64,000 nucleotides of DNA, taken from contig NZ_CP102510.1 of NCBI RefSeq assembly GCF_024611995.1, positions 324,841 to 388,840 on the forward strand. The letters run 5' to 3'. Below, piece after piece: positions 61,129 through 64,000 of the stretch. The notes under the pieces are model-generated. The model did no database searches, had not been told where the DNA came from, and was given only the letters and a program-made list of their open reading frames with translations. This DNA is from Streptomyces sp. NBC_00162. GTDB taxonomy: Bacteria; Actinomycetota; Actinomycetes; Streptomycetales; Streptomycetaceae. Position 1 is the first letter of the stretch. The number at the start of each line of letters is the position of its first letter. The translations under genes and the position numbers were made by a program.

Positions 61129-61869
61129 ATGGCTTTGTTCACGAGTTTCGGCTCTGGCTCAGGTTCTGTGGACTGGTCACACTCAGTCACGGATTCGGCA
61201 GGTGGGGGGAGGCCACGGACGGGCACGGCTCTGGAGAACATGCGCCCGAAACCGGGGCCCAGCTCGGGTGAGGCTGCCTCAGCCAGGGGCGACCTGATAT
61301 GAGTTGATCATGAATGCTGAAACTCTTGACCCGATGGAGCGCCTGCTCGCAGAGCGGGCTTGTGAGCGGCTGGTCGTCGAGTTCGTCCATCGGCTCGACC
61401 TCGGGGACCCGGGCTCGGTGGCGGACCTCTTCACGCAGGACGGCACCTGGGAATGGCCCGCCGGCGACCGCCGCATTGCGGGTCACGACGCCCTGCGCAT
61501 CTACTTCGGCAACCGGCCCGCAGACCGACTGTCACGCCGTATATGCACCAACATCCTGGTTACCGTGACCTCTGCGGACACCGCCGCCGCCACCACCTAC
61601 TTCACCACGTACCGTGTGGACGGCTACAGCGAGGGCCTCGTACCGCCGCGGCCCCCGGTTCAGGTGGGGCACTACGAAGACACGTTCCGCAAGGTGGACG
61701 ACACCTGGCTGCTCACCATGCGGACTCTCTTCCTCTCTTTCGCCGGTCCCACGGAACGCCTCGACGGGCCCGGCCAGTCATGAGAACGGCTCCCCAGCCG
61801 ACCGGCCGTCAAGGGTCCTGCGCCACGGGGAGTGACACTCCACAGAACTTGAGCCAGAGCCTGTTCAGC
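61129..61869. repeat. Inverted IS-end-like repeats flanking a SnoaL-like gene
   Basis: 61129-61172 (minus orientation) and 61839-61869 (plus) carry the same CCACAGAACYTGAGCCAGAG unit as the pair at 14714-14884, inverted with respect to each other. The 61129 copy also shares the longer CTCGTGAACAAAGCCAT end with the 14714 copy. Between them lies a single intact gene (61310-61783). This looks like a non-autonomous mobile cassette. Confidence 0.55.
61310..61783 (+). CDS. SnoaL/NTF2-like protein
   Basis: 157 residues. NTF2 fold: ERACERLVVEFVHRLDLGDP, GSVADLFTQDGTWEWPAG, GHDALRIYFGNRPADRLSRR, NILVTVTSADTAAATTYFTT, VGHYEDTFRKVDDTWLLTMR. The family includes polyketide cyclases, isomerases and dehydratases of small hydrophobic substrates. 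Here it has no pathway neighbours and sits between inverted repeats. ATG 61310 is preferred over TTG 61304. Confidence 0.85.
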   Translation: MNAETLDPMERLLAERACERLVVEFVHRLDLGDPGSVADLFTQDGTWEWPAGDRRIAGHDALRIYFGNRPADRLSRRICTNILVTVTSADTAAATTYFTTYRVDGYSEGLVPPRPPVQVGHYEDTFRKVDDTWLLTMRTLFLSFAGPTERLDGPGQS

Positions 61870-62056
61870 AGCAGCGTTTGTCTGCCGGTTTGGGCGTCAG
61901 TTGGTGATCACTGGGCCTCGGAATGTTCACGAGAGATAGCGTCAGCGCATGGACCAGCGCGGCCTGGACCGCTGGCTCGGGTGTCAGGGGACATATTGGC
62001 GCCCCGAAAGACGTTCGTCGCCTGCCGTCTAACCTCTCCTCTTGAGGGGTGGGATT

Positions 62057-62482
62057 ATGGAAAAGTCGATCTTGGTTGAGTCCATCAGGTACTCCGCCGT
62101 GTGCCAGGGGTGCGGTGCCGAGGCGGAGTGGTGCGGTGTTCAGGCTCTGGTGGGCGAGGCACTGCGGTGGGATGTTGAGTCGACGTGTCTGGCCTGCGGG
62201 TTTGCCCTGGCTGTGTGTGACGGTGACCTGCCGGAGGAACTGCGTGGCCGACTGCTCTCCGAGCACGGGCGGGCAAGGTTGCGAGTAGCCCCGCCGACGA
62301 GGAACGCCGCCGTCATGCGGGTGTTGCGGGCGGAACTCGGCATCGGCCTGGACGGCGTTCGGGGCGTGCTGGAGCAGGTCTTGACCGGGCAGTACTCAGG
62401 GACCCTGCCCGAGATGGAGCTCCTGGCGCGGAAGCTGCGGGCATCAGGCATCGAAGCGGCCGCTTCACGGACGGTGGATTGA
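62057..62482 (+). CDS. Hypothetical protein with CxxC pairs
   Basis: 141 residues. N-terminal zinc-ribbon-like segment (SAVCQGCGAEAEWC, then STCLACGFALAVCDG). The C-terminal half, RNAAVMRVLRAELGIGLDGV then EMELLARKLRASGIEAA, resembles the helix-loop of ribosomal L7/L12-type C-terminal domains seen in small Streptomyces proteins. ATG 62057 follows GAGGGGTGGG. Function unknown. Confidence 0.72.
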   Translation: MEKSILVESIRYSAVCQGCGAEAEWCGVQALVGEALRWDVESTCLACGFALAVCDGDLPEELRGRLLSEHGRARLRVAPPTRNAAVMRVLRAELGIGLDGVRGVLEQVLTGQYSGTLPEMELLARKLRASGIEAAASRTVD

Positions 62483-62534
62483 GTGAGCCTGCCTGGCGGA
62501 ACGACCGGGCCGTCGAGGTAGGTAGTGGGAGGGA

Positions 62535-62773
62535 TCAGCCGGCCTTGGCTGCCTCGACAAGTTCGTTGACGAGCTTCGCGGCCAGGGCATACCGAACGCG
62601 GTGGCCTTCCATGGCGGCTGCAGTGCCCAGCCCGATCAGGAGGTGGGACTTGCCGGTGCCCGAGTCCCCGATCAGGCAGAGGGGCTCGCCCTTCTTGACC
62701 CATTCGCAGGTGGCGAGGTTGTTGATCATGACCGGGACGACGTTGGGGTTGGCGGAGTAGTCGAAATCGGAGA
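62535..62773 (-). pseudogene. IstB-like (IS21) ATPase fragment
   Basis: NLATCEWVKKGEPLCLIGDS, GTGKSHLLIGLGTAAAMEGH, RVRYALAAKLVNELVEAAKA: Walker A and the following helix of IS21 helper protein IstB. Both ends are missing; the stop follows at 62535. A remnant of an IS21 element. Confidence 0.8.
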
Positions 62774-62979
62774 GTTATCTGGGGTTCGTTTGTGCCCGTC
62801 TGGAACACTGCGCTGTTTCACTGGTCCGCGACAGCATGTCTGGTTCATCTCCGTAGCGGTGGAGGTGCCTAGTTCATGGTTCTATCCAGGCTAGAAAATG
62901 AATCACACATGGAGTGTGGTCGAGGTTGTTGCGGACTTGGAAGTCGTTTCTTTTGGTGTGATCGTTCGCTGAGCTGTGC

Positions 62980-63267
62980 ATGGTGGATCTGGTTGAGTGT
63001 CTGGTGCCGGACGAGCTGTGGGTGTTGTTCCGGCGGGTGGTGCCACCGACGGAGGTGATACGTCCGCAGGGCGGGGGCCGGCATCGGGCGGGTGATTCTG
63101 AAGCCTTGGGGGAGGTCATCCTCGCGGCCAGCACAGGCTGGGCGTACCGGCCATGGCTCGCGGGCTGCCGAGGATTACACCGCCGCTACGAACGCAAGGC
63201 CGAACACTTCCTCGTCTTCGTCGGCGTAGCCACAGCACTCATCGGCTACCGAAGCCTTACCAAATGA
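62980..63267 (+). pseudogene. IS5-family transposase with internal deletion
   Basis: The N-terminal part LVPDELWVLFRRVVPPTEVI, RPQGGGRHRAGDSEALGEVI and the C-terminal RRYERKAEHFLVFVGVATAL, IGYRSLTK are joined in one frame, but the DDE core between them is gone. It is a deletion derivative, incapable of transposing itself. Confidence 0.75.
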
Positions 63268-63460
63268 AGCGACGTCTTAGGCTCATGGTGAGTTCGGTCC
63301 GGTCCATCCGCGTGGCGCACGCTGCGAATGCGCGTTCGTCGAGCGAAACTGAAGCCGGTAGGTGGGCGAGGGTGTGACGCACTCAAGCGGTGGTACGGCG
63401 TCGATGGCTACGACTGCCGCTCGAGGCGGTACCAGCGATTCTCTGACCAAGGAGGCGGTC

Positions 63461-63706
63461 ATGACGGAGCAACGCAAGAGCAGTGACATCATTCCGGAGG
63501 AGTTTGGCGGACTGATCGTGGAATTTCGCGGTCTACTTGAGAAGTACCCCCATGCGGTCGGGAACTTCTCGCTCGCATACCACCCTGCGGAGTATGGAGA
63601 GGAATTGGGTACAACAGTGACGGCGGGGATCCCTCCCGCCCCGGCCTTCGATTGCTCAGAAATCGAACCCGGATTCGTTGTGTGCCGGCGCATCCACGAG
63701 GAGTGA
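63461..63706 (+). CDS. Small hypothetical protein (81 aa)
   Basis: Starts ATG 63461 right after AAGGAGG (63449-63455), so translation is well supported. DIIPEEFGGLIVEFRGLLEK, YPHAVGNFSLAYHPAEYGEE, GTTVTAGIPPAPAFDCSEIE, GFVVCRRIHEE. Lower GC and weaker third-position bias than the neighbours suggest recent arrival. Unknown family. It is the last gene before the hairpin cluster. Confidence 0.65.
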   Translation: MTEQRKSSDIIPEEFGGLIVEFRGLLEKYPHAVGNFSLAYHPAEYGEELGTTVTAGIPPAPAFDCSEIEPGFVVCRRIHEE

Positions 63707-63784
63707 CCGTGCAGGAATGAGAGCCGATGTCCGGCCCCGTAGGTCCTGAAGGCGGAGCCGGAAGGACCTGGGTGGGGGAGCGCA

Positions 63785-63998
63785 GCGGATCCGCCCAACG
63801 GGCCGAAGGCCCGGACCCCGTGAAACGGGGTCACCCCAGCCCGCGTAGCGGGCCGTTCGAGACCGAGCGAAGCGAGGTCTCGAACCTTGTCCGGAGCGAA
63901 GCGCAGGACACCGGCCCGAAGGGCCGGCTCTGGCTCGGCGAAGCCGAGCCACGTCGAGCGCAGCGAGGCGGTTCTCTCCTGAGCGCGCAGCGCTCAGG
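63785..63998. repeat. Cluster of hairpins with GNA-type loops (telomere-like)
   Basis: Seven clear hairpins in 200 bp plus weaker ones. Five have exact GNA loops: 63799-63813 (CGGGCC GAA GGCCCG), 63814-63832 (GACCCCGT GAA ACGGGGTC), 63839-63853 (GCCCGC GTA GCGGGC), 63911-63927 (CCGGCCC GAA GGGCCGG), 63931-63951 (TGGCTCGGC GAA GCCGAGCCA). Also 63856-63884 (TTCGAGACC arms with inner GCGAAGC) and 63978-63998 (CCTGAGCG/CGCTCAGG). Streptomyces linear-replicon ends carry just such serial palindromes; whether this is the terminus or an internal cluster cannot be told from the window. Confidence 0.65.
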
Positions 63999-64000
63999 TT

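Noticed and set aside
60001..61302. 433-codon plus-strand frame across 60-61.3 kb
   Set aside because: It runs antisense to recognisable helicase-associated fragments and changes character repeatedly; not a gene.
63656..63952. 98-codon minus-strand frame over the terminal hairpins
   Set aside because: Composition is dictated by the palindromes; overlaps the end of a better supported plus-strand gene.
1..64000. tRNA, rRNA or riboswitch genes
   Set aside because: No segment with tRNA-like cloverleaf ends (CCA, GGTTCGAATCC-type T-loop) or rRNA blocks was seen by eye; a tRNA search was not possible here.

Overview
The window looks like a Streptomyces-type actinomycete: high GC throughout, strongly GC-biased third codon positions, many GTG starts, frequent ATGA/GTGA start-stop overlaps, and characteristic families (an LAxTG-anchored glycosidase, sigma cassettes, FomD/DUF402, secreted HNH and NucA/NucB nucleases, helicase-associated repeats). 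It is accessory DNA. It holds many defence-type genes, insertion-sequence debris and truncated or frameshifted genes, with almost no housekeeping functions. The last 0.2 kb (63.79-64.0 kb) is a run of hairpins with GNA-type loops like those at the ends of Streptomyces linear replicons, so the window may end close to a telomere.

1-2.8 kb: the 3' end of a type I-E CRISPR-Cas operon (cas6e partial, cas1, cas2) with leader and a 13-repeat array. 2.8-6.9 kb: gene debris, a lamin-tail secreted protein, an APH-type kinase and several weak hypotheticals. 7.0-8.5 kb: a TetR regulator divergent from an SDR oxidoreductase, with an obvious operator. 8.6-12.6 kb: a three-gene tyrosine-recombinase cassette (integrase frameshifted, XRE protein, zinc-finger recombinase) plus a duplicated fragment of its last gene. 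12.6-16 kb: a cell-wall-anchored glycosidase and a membrane protein.

16.2-24.3 kb: a defence-like block. It has a RES/Xre toxin-antitoxin-type pair, then a 1502-residue caspase-NTPase-WD40 protein divergent, over about 20 bp, from an LCAT-like phospholipase. 24.4-30.3 kb: PRC-barrel and small membrane proteins, a TetR/carboxylesterase pair with a perfect operator palindrome, fused remnants of an AraC/NmrA pair, a tail-assembly-like protein and a secreted HNH nuclease. 30.4-34.5 kb: IS1182 and resolvase debris and a three-gene sigma cassette. 34.5-37.9 kb: an unusual MarR-type regulator divergent from a DUF4097 protein and a DrrAB-type ABC exporter. 38-42.5 kb: a lipoprotein, a hypothetical and a second sigma cassette ending in an IclR-like protein.

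42.8-48.1 kb: an AbiEi/AbiEii-type system with a probable leaderless promoter, then a membrane protein coupled to an NB-ARC/TPR STAND protein with near-identical 42-residue repeats. 48.3-53.5 kb: a broken desaturase, an HTH protein, a NucA/NucB nuclease and a FomD-like protein. 53.7-54.9 kb: a complete IS630-family element. 55-59.9 kb: a 1652-residue nuclease-STAND protein of Avs-like architecture. 60-64 kb: decayed helicase-associated, IstB and IS5 fragments, a SnoaL-like gene between inverted repeats, two small unknown genes and the terminal hairpin cluster.

The best candidates for an undescribed system are the caspase-WD40/LCAT pair and the nuclease-STAND giant. Both fit a sense-then-kill (abortive infection) logic and share the window with CRISPR, AbiE and RES/Xre modules.
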